A stretch of DNA of 64,000 nt from positions 62,001 through 126,000 of the forward strand of contig NW_027017964.1 of NCBI RefSeq assembly GCF_032854445.1, written 5' to 3'. Below, piece by piece: positions 23,051 through 35,600 of this stretch. Origin of the DNA: Liolophura sinensis (lineage: Eukaryota; Mollusca; Polyplacophora; Chitonida; Chitonidae). How positions within the stretch are numbered: position 1 is the stretch's first letter; each line of letters starts with the position of its first letter. The notes beneath the pieces were generated by a model, which did not search any database, was not told the DNA's origin, and saw nothing but the letters and a program-made list of their open reading frames with translations. Both the position numbers and the translations under genes were made by a program.

Positions 23051-23440
23051 CTACAGTGAGTGAGTGCTTGGGGTTTAACGTAGTTCCACACAGCTACAGT
23101 GTTGCTGTTAAAACTCGACTGTAATATTATAGGTTACATAGATATCATAACATGACACTTGCTCTGTTGGTTTTAAGTCGTGCTCACCGATTTTTTGTTC
23201 AAGGAGTCTGTCGGTGTGCTTGAAATGTACTGTGTTTTCTTGTGGCAGGGCAAGTTCATGCCGCCAAAGTGCTGCCGTCACTGAAGTATCATCCAGTAGA
23301 CACCAACACGACAGTCCTTCCCAGTCACATTATCCTGACACCGGGCCAACCAATCATTTTTCCTGCTTCTAACCTCTCATGTCCACAAGCACCAAGCAAA
23401 GCTGCAATGAGTACCATCTTTAAAACCATACCCTGCATTA
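23051..23440 (-). repeat. SINE-B, diverged
   Basis: The tail 'gtgagtgcttggggtttaac' is at 23057-23080. A body segment at 23.25-23.42 kb ('gtgctgccgtcactgaagta', 'ttatcctgacaccgggcc') is the reverse complement of the 4.14-4.49 kb copy. The part between is poorly matched. Confidence 0.6.
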
Positions 23441-23455
23441 ACCATTAGGCCATTG

Positions 23456-23806
23456 AGCGAGTGAGTGCTTGGGGTTTAACGTCGTACTTAACAATTTTTC
23501 AGCCATGTGACGACAAAGGACTCCTAAGGGTGCATGTACCTGTAATCTGCCTCCTTGTTGCAGGAAGGATTTAGACTGCTCTTTTATCTAGTGCTATTTC
23601 ACTGAGACGCCTTACCGATGACAAATAAGCCGGCCCGTCTAGGCCATTATACTGATGTGGGTCAACCAGTCGTTGCACTATCCCCTTCATGCTGAACACC
23701 AAGCGAGGTAGTTACAACTTCCTCTTTTAAAGTCTTAGGTGTGATTGACCCTGGATCTACCGCTCCCGAAGCTGACGCTCGACCAACTGTGCTATCAGGT
23801 CATTAG
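23456..23806 (-). repeat. SINE-B, near full length
   Basis: The tail 'gagtgagtgcttggggttta' starts at 23460. The other end, read on the minus strand, is a tRNA-like head ('tgatagcacagttggtcgag', then a diverged B box). Confidence 0.75.
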
Positions 23807-24527
23807 GCCATCAAAGTTTTGTACATATATTAAGCTATCCTAGAATTTGAAGGTTGCGTTATATTTCTCATCTTTAAACAATTATCTGGATAATGGATCA
23901 CTTCCATAGAATCTGAACGACACTAGGACCAAGGTATGTGTAAGTCAGAGCAATAAATGTAGAAGTCATCCAGAGTTAAAAGCAGACCTACAACTACTGA
24001 TGACATCAAAAATTGAAGACAAATTTTCCATTTGTGGTCTTGACATTTCATCACAAAACTCCAACCAGCCAAAAAAAAAAAAAAGAAAACAAGGAACAAA
24101 CAGGACAATTAAAAACAATCTGTGAAAGTGAAATTTATTTCCGCATATGTTCAAGAGAGACTGTTTGATCAGCCAACATGTACACTATGGAAACAAAAAA
24201 ACAACACCTTGATTTTGCACAAACTGGGTGATAATTTGTGTGCATGAGGGATCTAGCCTACATGTATACATACGTTTTGAAATCCATGAATTCAGTTGTG
24301 CAAAGTTAATTTTTTTTGTTTCCAGATTTATTTTTTCAGGACAATAACATGTAAGTACCATCTTGTCTGAAACTGAATGGTAGCTGTGGAATAAACATCA
24401 CAGTTTTCATGCTGATCAATTGGTGCTATGCTGCTACAAGCAGTGGAGGCCGTGACCCAAAAACACAGCACAAAAAGCAAAAATGCTTCAAAAAATCAGG
24501 TGGGGAAGAAAGAAAATAATTCATAAA

Positions 24528-25577
24528 GGTTGTGGACATAAAGGACATAAAGACCGTGGACATATAGGTTGTGGACTTAAAGGTTGTGGACATATAGGCT
24601 GTGGACATATAGGCTGTGGACATATAGGCTGTGGACTTAAAGGTTGTGGACATAAAGGTTGTGGACATATAGGCTGTGGGCATATAGGCTGTGGACTTAA
24701 AGGTTGTGGACATAAAGGTTGTGGACATATAGGCTGTGGACATAAAGGTTGTGGACATATAGGCTGTGGACATAAAGGTTGTGGACTTAAAGGTTGTGGA
24801 CATATAGGCTGTGGACATATAGGCTGTGGACATAAAGGTTGTGGACTTAAAGGTTGTGGACATATAGGCTGTGGGCATATAGGCTGTGGACTTAAAGGTT
24901 GTGGACATAAAGGTTGTGGACATAAAGACCGTGGACATATAGGCTGTGGACATAAAGGTTGTGGACTTAAAGGTTGTGGACATATAGGCTGTGGGCATAT
25001 AGGCTGTGGACTTAAAGGTTGTGGACATAAAGGTTGTGGACATATAGGCTGTGGACATAAAGGTTGTGGACATATAGGCTGTGGACATAAAGGTTGTGGA
25101 CTTAAAGGTTGTGGACATATAGGCTGTGGATATATAGGCTGTGGACATAAAGGTTGTGGACTTAAAGGTTGTGGACACATAGGCTGTGGGCATATAGGCT
25201 GTGGACTTAAAGGTTGTGGACATAAAGGTTGTGGACATATAGGCTGTGGACATAAAGGTTGTGGACATATAGGCTGTGGACATAAAGGTTGTGGACATAA
25301 AGGTTGTGGACATATAGGCTGTGGACATAAAGGTTGTGGACATATAGGCTGTGGACATATAGGCTGTGGACATATAGGCTGTGGACTTAAAGGTTGTGGA
25401 CATATAGGCTGTGGACATATAGGCTGTGGACTTAAAGGTTGTGGACATATAGGCTGTGGACATATAGGCTGTGGACTTAAAGGTTGTGGACATATAGGCT
25501 GTGGACATATAGGTTGTGGACATATAGGCTGTGGACATAAAGGTTGTGGACATATAGACAGTGGACATAAAGTGTAA
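24528..25577. repeat. 15-bp minisatellite of three interchangeable units, ~70 copies
   Basis: Units are 'ggacataaaggttgt', 'ggacatataggctgt' and 'ggacttaaaggttgt', differing only at a few fixed positions. Blocks of specific unit order recur (near 24.78, 24.96 and 25.08 kb), indicating higher-order duplication. The 15-bp length keeps several frames open on both strands (plus: GHKGC/GHIGC/GLKGC). No non-repeat coding context supports a protein. Confidence 0.95.
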
Positions 25578-25639
25578 GTAGTACTGATAAAATGTTAAAA
25601 AACACTAGCGGAAATGGAAATGTTGCAGAGGCAATATCA

Positions 25640-25955
25640 GGAGTTGTAGCACAGGGAAATGATTTAGTGGAGAAATAAGGTGGGATGAAAGGAATGTGGT
25701 GCAGGGAAATGGTTTGGTGGAGAAATAAGGTAGGATGAAAGGAATGTGGTGCAGGGAAATGGTTTGGTGGAGAAATAAGGTAGGATGAAAGGAATGTGGT
25801 GCAGGGAAATGGCTTGGTGGAGAAATAAGGTGGGATTAAAGGAATGTGGTGCAGGGAAATGGCTTGGTGGAGAAATAAGGTGGGATTAAAGGAATGTGGT
25901 GCAGGGAAATGGCTTGGTGGAGAAATAAGGTGGGATGAAAGGAATGTGGTGCATG
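25640..25955. repeat. 50-bp tandem repeat, about 6 units
   Basis: Units contain 'ggaatgtggtgcagggaaat', 'ggtttggtggagaaataagg' and 'taggatgaaa'. The array begins about 60 bp after the 15-bp array. Confidence 0.95.
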
Positions 25956-25959
25956 TAAG

Positions 25960-26650
25960 CTAGAGACACCTAAAATAATTTTTTTGAATAATATTTGATT
26001 TTGTGTGGAGAGTTCAGTGAGTTGAAATGCACGAAATATTTCTCTGTGTTTTTTTTTACTTTAATTTGATAGAGCAATTCCACTCTTGATGTTGTGCATC
26101 CCCCAAAAAACAACGGAGCACCGTACATCACCTTGCACTTAACAGTCATCAAATATCATGAAATATCAAAATACAATGTATGTCTCCAGGTTTCTCACCA
26201 CATGAAAAACATTTTTACAGCTTAAATGCAGTATTTGAACAAACTTTTACACTTTCTATGAGCAAAAGTTCATGTAACATGAATAACAATTATTTTGGTT
26301 CTTGAAATCCTGCTGTTTTTCTTGATCTATCTATATTTACCCATACAGTTTTCAAACAGAGCATTGGTAAATTTATGTGCACTCCTGTTTTGTACTGAAC
26401 ATTTTGAATACTTACTGATTACCATTTACAAACATAAATGTAAATGTACATCACTGTTTGTTTACTTTTTAAAAACTATCTTTCTTTTAAAATAACTGAT
26501 ATTTACTCAATAAACATTTACAAAAAATATTCCAATATACAACATAACCACTGTTATTAAAAATATCAAAATCTGTGACAATATTCTTTTAAGCTCTAAA
26601 ATTAATTCATTATTGAATTCATGGTATGATAATTAAAACACAACAACAAA
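25960..26650. other. 3' flank of CPVL, AT-rich
   Basis: Follows the minus-strand CPVL stop codon and probably includes its 3' untranslated region. No other gene or repeat family is seen. Confidence 0.4.
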
Positions 26651-29600
26651 TTATCCTGTGAATGGTTTTCCAGAAATAAACCTGTCAATCATATCAAAGC
26701 CGCGTTCTGGTTGGTCGTGAGGAAGGATATGTCCTGCACCCCGGACGATCACCTGTGGGGATGAAAGAGGGAGTCTTATGTCAGACACTTAATATATGTT
26801 TAGTTATCTATTTTCTTGCTTGGTGTTTCATGCCATATTCAAGAATATCTCAGTTATACCATGGCCATCAGCATTATGTTGGGAGGAAACTCGGCAGAAA
26901 TCCCGCTGGTAACTCAGAACCAACTGCAGGTTGGTGACAGATCTTCCCACGTACGGCTGGAGAGGAAGCCAACATGAGCTGGACTTGAACTCACAGCGAC
27001 TGCATAGGCTCCTGTGTCATTGCGCTGCACTGGGGTGCTAACCACTGGGGCCCCACTTAATATATGCCCACGCGTTCTAATATAATACAAGTATACAAAA
27101 ACACATGTCTGTTCTTGTGAAGTTCACTCTTGACAATTATTTATGCTAAACTCAACCAGAAGTCCATACCTTAAACTGTCCTGGATTGGCTGATTACAAA
27201 GGTACGAAATGATGGACAACATGGTGCAATTTTCAAACTGTATATGAAGTTGAATGAAGTGGCACTTTTTTGTGCTATTTTCATTCCACCGATTCAATGG
27301 CTCGCTTTGTATATGAAGTTGCAGCTTTTCCACATTTAGACGTTCATACAACACTGATTAGTTACAACGAATGTTACCTTATCTCATGTAAACAAAGTTT
27401 TCACTTTACCTGGTAGAAATCCCCGACTTGTCTCACGAAGCCCGCCACTTCAGTATCAGACTTGTTGATCTTCCACACAGTCTTCTTGGCCTTCAGGTAC
27501 TGCTGCTGACCACTCCACTGGACAGTGGGCAGGAAGGCCTCGGTCAGTGGAATGGCAATGATGATGTCTAACTGACCGTTGTAGATCATCACCTAAAAAC
27601 ATCCATAAGTAAAAGGCGAAATGGTTTCCTGATATTCATAAAAAGTCTCTGGTTAGTTTGAATTTTGGTGTACAATTTCTGTCCTTTTCTGTCTATTAAA
27701 TCCCTTTTTTTAAAAGTGCTTTTGTTTTCAGCTCCTTGGCAGAATTTGAAAACTTCAGTTAATTTTCTGCTAAATGCTTTACATGTACATTACTTTTTCT
27801 GTCGTATATCTTTAGGCTGCAAATATTAAACTGTCAGACTAACACTTAAATTTCATTCAATATTTAATCCTTAGGTTCTTGAAAGTGTCGAAGGCCAAAA
27901 CTAAACAAGGAACCAATTTGGTAAAACCAGGTGCAGGTACACCGAACTGATCCATGTACATTTATTTGATTTCCTCCCACCAAAATGCTGGCCCTGGTCA
28001 AATAAGGGAAATACTCTTTAACAGTACGGTTTAAAACACCAATGAAATAAATATAAGTAAGACATCAAACCCCAAGCATTCATTCATTCATTCAAATAAA
28101 TAAACAATTAGAAAAATGTATACATATATTTCTTTCATTCACAGCAAGGTTGAGAACATTGAGAACAGTACATGTAGCCTGGGCAGACCCAAAATTACCC
28201 CGTCAGAATTTGGCCAAAAATTTAGTTCATGACGAACTCTCTAATTCTGCCTGATTCTGTCATTTATTATAAGGAGGTTAACATACTACCTGAAAAATGG
28301 GAGACTCAGCACTAGGAATGACATTTCATGACCTTTTTGTTAGCCTCTAAAATTACACTTTTTTGGTAAACACTGTGTTTATTTATTTCAATCACAAAGA
28401 AAGGTTGGGAAAACAGAGTAGCCTGGCCTGGCCTGAATTACCCACTTTGTAATTGTCCATCAAAACAGCCAGCCAGGGTTTGGTGGACTGAAGGAAATCC
28501 GTCAGCAGATGCATTTCCACTTTATCTCCGGCGTTGTAAGGAAGATCACCCACATGGATCGCTTTTCTCACCTCTGGCTTAGCCAAAAGGTTGCCATAGT
28601 AACCGTAGTCTGCTGGTTCCTGGTGGTGACAAAGATGTTTGTTTTATTGTTTTGACGAGTGGTTTACAAATTGTTTTCTTCACCCATGCATATGATAGCC
28701 AACTGGATCAACCCTCCCAAACACTAAATCCATTTCCTTGTAAAACCATTATTTTTATACAAGGAAATGATGCTCTCTGGGTAAAAGAAGGCTACCTGAC
28801 TTACCAACAAATAAATGATTACATTATTACACCTTGTCACCAATATTATAGCCATGTTGTGGCGACCTGATTTATAAAAAAAGTTATGAAAATCTGATTT
28901 CTGATGTTTTGTGCAAATGTTACAGGTGGAGGAGAGCATAGTGCCCAGGGAAACCTAGACCTTTGTTGTTAAAGTTGCATGACAAACTGACCTGCACATC
29001 ACATCTGGTGGGAGACAAGTGTCTTTCAACCAAGAAAATGTCCACACAAACATCACTGACTATCAACACAGACCCACAAGCACAAAAACTGATTGAATGG
29101 AGCCAGGCAGGGTGGGGGGGGGGGGGGGGAGATGGGAATCGGGGAACAGTATACAGGCAGATAAGCGGGTGAACAGACAGGGTGATTCCAATATACCCCA
29201 CCCTATCTTTTTTGAGGGCGTATAATGAAGGAGAAAGAAAACAAAAAAGGCGGGGATGTCACAAAAGAATCCTGCTTAGCTAATAATACTCACAAGTATA
29301 AAGAAAGCCAAATCTAGGTGTTAATTAGAAAGTATTATGTTAATTAAAAAGTAATATCTGAATGTTAAGAAAGGAAAATCTACGTGATAATTAGAAAGTA
29401 CATGTAGTGTGATAAATTTAAAGTAATATCTGACTGTTAAGAAAGCAATATCTAGGTGTTAATTAGAAAGAATGTGTAATACCTGAGTGCGAAGGAAGTT
29501 ATAATAATCAGTGCACCCTGTGACATTGACGAAAAAAGCTGGGCCTTTAGTGACATCCCCATTGAGCAAGGCATCAAAAATCTGTAAAACATGCGAGTGA

Positions 29601-32600
29601 GTAAATCAGATTAATGAGTTTGTTGCTAATTACATAAAACATACCTGGCTCCTGAGGAAGTTGTACCTATCTCTATATCCAGAGTGTAGGTAAAAGAAAT
29701 CATTATCCGAAAATATCAGACTTTGTAACACCTGTGATTAGAAATATACATTTATTTTTATTTACCAACTTGATCACTGTCACAAGAAGCTAACTCTAAT
29801 TCTAATCTGGTATACAGCGCTGATACTGATGGAGAACATGAGCTAAAGCTTTGAAGGGGTAGATTACAACATAGATACATCACTGGTTATTTTTATTTCT
29901 ACTGATTTACCTGTATTTGATTAGAATAAAAGAATGCTGGATTTATACACCAACTAAGGTGGCCAGGTTTTGTGGGTGAAGAAAACCAGGGTGCCTGGAG
30001 TATACCACCAACCAGTCTAACACACCTGTTGATCTAAAGCTCAAGCCAAACCAGCAACAAGTTGTCAAAATATGGACCAAGCAAAATACTGTTCATTTAA
30101 AATACTGTTCATTAGAGGTCCACGCTGGTAGTGCTTCTCGACATCTATTGTTTTTGTTTGAATTATTATTATTATTCCACTGATTTTGTAATCGCACTAC
30201 AGTCTAGACCGTTTGACAGACTGACTTGAAACTTTGCAGAAAACTTGCCCTATACCTGAAGTTATCAGTCCTGCCATTCCTTTTCATTTCTATGTCACAT
30301 GGTTTGGCGGCCATATTGGTTTTTGTACCAAATTGTTTAAGCATCTTCTTCTCAATAACCACTCAACGGGTTGTTATGAAATCTGATATTCATGTAGACT
30401 CATCCTAACATCAAAAAGTTTCAGAAAATCGATGACTTCTCTCCTCTGGAAGCTCACCATTGGTCGAACTTGAGACATCACGACTAATTTTGAAATCCAA
30501 CAAAGTTTTTTACATAATTTGGTGTATTTTCGGCCACTGAATCCAAATCTGCTTTTAGTATAAATTTGTAAATTTGTAACTATTTGAGACATAGTCAAAA
30601 ACTAAATTTAGTTACATAATTTCAATGACCTGTACCTCAAGAACGATGAGAGCTAGAAATATGAAACTTGCACCAAATTGTCGCCCAAGACATTTCCACA
30701 GCATGGATTTGAGCTATATTCAATAGTTTTCCTTTTTAAATGGTGCCAAAGTGTCTTCATTAATACATGTTAACCCTAGCGCTTTAACATTGAGTAAGAC
30801 AACACCTGGACATATACATGATCTGTTTCTGCTACACTGTCCATGATCATCTCCCAAAGGGGTTGTACACTTAGATACAGCTATAATGTCACCTGTGTGA
30901 AATTGTACAATGAGAACAGTGACAGCAAACGGCCTGCTCCACAGCCGAAACTGCTTTGCAGTTCTAGTTTAACACTGAAATTCTTCGACTTTTTTGCATG
31001 TGTGCAAGGTGTATATACAAGTATATTCTGAAGGCATTATTTTGTGTAAACTGTGTAGATAAAATTACACTTTTTGTGAAGCCCTAAAACTGGCCAATCA
31101 AACCAATGTACTTTTGTCTCCACGATCAACTTAAAAACGTGCATACTGTAACTTGCACACAAAGTTGTTCTTTCATATGCTAAAAGATTGAGGAATTTTT
31201 GTAACATCTCTCCAACAAATGCAGGTTTCTGAAAAGTCGTGCGTTCTGACTCTTCATTTCGTGAATGGCCAATGTTATAAAACAGCAGGTCAAAACTTTG
31301 ATCAACCTGACACGACACACTCTTGTCGAATAAAAAAAAATATCAGACACATGTAATTCTTTCCGCTCACACGTGGGAAAGTCTGTCAACACCCGTGAAT
31401 AGTTGTGTGTTTCCCCGTCTTACATGTAATGTTAGCTGCAGTAATATAAGTGAAATATTCTTGAGTACAGCTCAAAAAACCAATCAAATCAATCAATAAA
31501 TAAATGATAAACAAGCATGCAATTACCTTGAATGCATCAAGCCATTTCCCCTGGTTGATGAGAGCGACAGTTTGATCCGTGCCGTTTTGGAAGTAATCCC
31601 TCTCACTCTCGTCAAGGACCCCGATGTTGTACATAAAATCTGCATATTTGGGGATCATCTGCCAATAGAAATTCGCATGATTAGAACTTTACAGAATACA
31701 CGAATCACATGATTAGAACTTTACAGAATACACGTACTGTTAGCATGCTTGCACGAGGTTTACTCATGCAGACTTGGAGAGCATTTATTCTCTCTATAGA
31801 CTAACAAGATTCTTTTTGTGAAGCCTTAAAATTTACAAAACGAACCAAGGGAGTTCTGTCATGCGTTAAAATTTTATTTATTAAATTACGAACTTCAGCA
31901 TTTTTTCAGAACAAATTACTTACATAACAGTATATTTTGGTTAGATCAACAGAGCCAGGCTGTTAGGAGATCAGACACCTAGACCTAGCTCCAGACAGAA
32001 CGTATGTATCAACTACTCTATGTTAGACCTAGCTCCAGACAGAACCTGTGTATCAACTACTCTATGTTAGAACTAGCTCCAGACAGAACCTGTGGATCAA
32101 CTACTCTATGCTAGACCTAGCTCCAGACAGAACCTGTGGATCAACTACTCTATGCTAGAACTAGCTCCAGACAGAACCTGTGGATCAACTACTCCATGCT
32201 AGACCTAGCTCCAGACAGAATCCTAGGATCAACTACTCCATGCTAGACCTAGCTCCAGACAGAACCTGTGGATCAACTACTCTATGCTAGACCTAGCTCC
32301 AGACAGAACGTGTATATCAACTACTCTATGCTAGACCTAGCTCCAGACAGAACGTGTATATCAACTACTCTATGCTAGACCTAGCTCCAGACAGAACCTG
32401 TATATCAACTACTCCATGCTAGACCTAGCTCCAGACAGAACGTGTATATCAACTACTCCATGCTATACCTAGCTCCAGACAGACCTGTGTATCAACTACT
32501 CTATGCTAGACCTAGTTCCAGACAGAACCTGTTTATCAACTACTCTATGCTAGAACTAGCTCCAGACAGAACCTGTGTATCAACTACTCTATGCTAGACC

Positions 32601-35600
32601 TAGCTCCAGACAGAAACTGTGTATCAACTACTCCATACTAGAACTAGCTCCAGATCAACTACTCTATGCTAGAACTAGCTCCAGACAGAACCTGTGTATC
32701 AACTACTCTATGCTAGACCTAGCTCCAGACAGAAACTGTGTATCAACTACTCCATACTAGAACTAGCTCCAGACACAACCTGTGGATCAACTACTCTATG
32801 CTAGACCTAGCTCCAGACAGAACCTGTGTATCAACTACTCTATGACTATCCATTCAATCACTGCTCTTGGCCATCACTGTGTAACAGCTTGATCATCACT
32901 GTAACAGCTTGATCATCACTGTAACAGCTTGATCATCATTGTAAGAAGTCAGTAATCACTCTAACAACTTGGTTATTGCTCTAACAACTTGGTCATCGCT
33001 CTAACAACTTTGTCATCACTCCAACATCTTAGTCATCGCTCTAACACCTTGGTCTTCACTCTAACAACTTGGTCATCGCTGTAACAACTTGGTAATTGCT
33101 CTGACAACAATTCATCTCTCTAACAACTTGGTCATCGCTGTAACAACTTTGTCATCACTTCAACAACTTAGTCATTGCTCTAACAACTTGGTCATCACTC
33201 TAACAACTTGGTCATCGCTGTAACAACTTGGTAATTGCTCTGACAACAATTCATCTCTCTAACAACTTGGTCATCGCTGTAACAACTTTGTCATCACTCC
33301 AACAACTTAGTCATCTCTCTAACAACTTGGTCATCACTCAAACAACTTGGTCATCAGTCTAACAACTTGGTAATTGCTCTAACAACAATTCATCTCTCTA
33401 ACAGCTTGATCATCATTGTAACAACTTGGTCATCACTCCAACAACTTGGTCATCGCTCTAACAACTTAGTCATCGCTCTAACAACTTGGTCATCGCTCTA
33501 ACAACTTGGTCATCACTCTAACAACCTGGTTATCACTCTAACACCTTGATCATCATTGTAACACCTTGGTCATCGCTCTAACAACTTGGTCATCCTTTAA
33601 CAACATGGACATCATGCCAACAACTGCGATGTGTACTCACAGTAACTGGGTCGATCAATCCGTCCCCAATGGCCAGCCCCTTCAGGTTTATCTTGACCTT
33701 AGCTCCAGGGTTGTTCATGTGGATTGTGTAAGAGATGGCAGGTACGTATTTCCCAGCATAGGACTGAAACATATCATCACTGCAAACTTGTATATACTTC
33801 ACTTATCTGATACGATTGGACTTGATTTATTCAACAGAATATCAGATTTATTTATTTTTTTGATCAGTGTTTTACGCCATACTCAAGAATAACATACAAC
33901 GCCAGCCAGCATTATGGTGGGAGGAAACCGGGCACTGCCCAGGTGCAACCCACGACCATCTCCAGGCTGCTGACAGACCTTCCCACTTATGGCCGGAGAG
34001 GAAGCCAACGTGAGCTGGACTTGAACTCACAGCAACTGCATTGGTGAGAGGCTCCTGTGTCAGTATGTTACGCTAGCGCGCTAACCAACTGAGCCACGGA
34101 GTTTTTTTTAAGTGCGAGATATTAGTTTTGCAGCATTTATATGTGGGTATATAATAAGACATTTCATTTTTAAAATATCTAAACAGAGTTTATTACACGT
34201 GAGCCAGTGATGTAATTTGCATAGTTCGTTAGTCGTGATGCAGATTAGGTTTTGAGGGTGTTTATCAGATAATGTGGGGCTGGTATCGTCAGCAAATAAT
34301 ATTATGTCAAGAAGACTATGTTATGTTATGTTATGTTATGTTATGTTTCCGATGTTATTAATGTACAGCAAAAACAACAATGGTCCCAAAATGGATCCTT
34401 GCGGAATGCCGCAATTCACATAGCTTGGGGTAGAGAGAGAGTCCTTGTATCTGACATAAGGTTTTCTCCAGGATAAGTAACGGCTAAACCACTTGTTGAT
34501 AGTTCCTCAAAACCCATAATGATCTAACTTAAGTAATGTATGATGACGAACATTTCCAATGCTTCTGTGAGAACCCAAAAATATCACGATGCTAAATCTA
34601 TGTGTTTCCCTAACAGTTATTAATTTTTCATAGAGAACTGCTAAGACGGTCAAATGATTTTGTCTTAAACCACATGGGTTATTGTATAATATATTATTAT
34701 TAGATAAAAAATTACTCATTCTGATGCTACTGATCATTCTGTAAGTTAATTACATGTCATAAGGGTTCACTAATCAATTCGACAACCTGTTTAATTACAG
34801 ATATTCTAACAACTTCATAACTGGCCATGCTATTTTTTTAATTTGGAGACAATGGACTTTATTTCCTCTATACTGCAGTCGGTTAGAATAAATTCTGATT
34901 GACAATTGGATTTTAAAAATCTAATAAAACTTCACTGGGCACCTTCGAGGTAGACTTAATGTTGTTGTTGAATGAGTTAAATTTATTTTCAGAGTATTTC
35001 CTTTTCACTAACCATAAGGTATGGCGTCCTTTATCACTGTATATTCGATATTGATGAGATATTAACGAATCATTAGCATTATAGTGTTTAGGGTTTGTTC
35101 TTCTGTCCAATGAAATGAAGGATTGCTGAAAATACCATGGTTTAATAATACTTAGTTTTTTCGAAGTCTTGGTCATGATTGAGAAACATTTTTTAAAAAT
35201 AGTATTAAATTCAGATGAAAAAATATCTGAAGCTATATTAGTATCATAACCATTTAATAGATGGTCCTAATTTTTATTCAATAATTTGTGCTCAGTCACT
35301 CTTTTGCACGTTAATGTATTTGCAAAAACTGAACTGAGCTTGTTTTGCACTGCTAAAACATATGGTTTTATTTATGTGAAAAATCGGGAAATGATCACTT
35401 ATGCCCGATAAAAGTACACTGGACATAAAATTGTCTTAATGCAAGTTTTGAAAAATACTGTCGATAAGGGGAGGTGGTTTTAGGTGATGTGACACTTGTC
35501 AGTTTTGTGAGCTTTTGGGAAAAAATAATTGGTTTCAAGTATGTTTAAGAAATTTTGAGATGAGAGATACCAATCAATATTGAACAGGTTGATATTAAAA

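Larger units (their letters stand above)
21240..24300. other. Gene-free stretch with SINE copies
   Basis: Upstream of the CARD gene. Holds SINE-A fragments at 21.43-21.75 kb and SINE-B copies at 23.05-23.81 kb. No exon recognised elsewhere. An untranslated first exon and promoter for the CARD gene are expected here but could not be located. Confidence 0.4.

Noticed and set aside
24426-25577. Frames of 219-380 codons on both strands across the 15-bp array (Ser/Thr/Met-rich, Gly/His/Cys-rich, Pro/Gln-rich)
   Set aside because: Same cause: a unit of five codons. The non-repeat ends are short and show no signal peptide or family.
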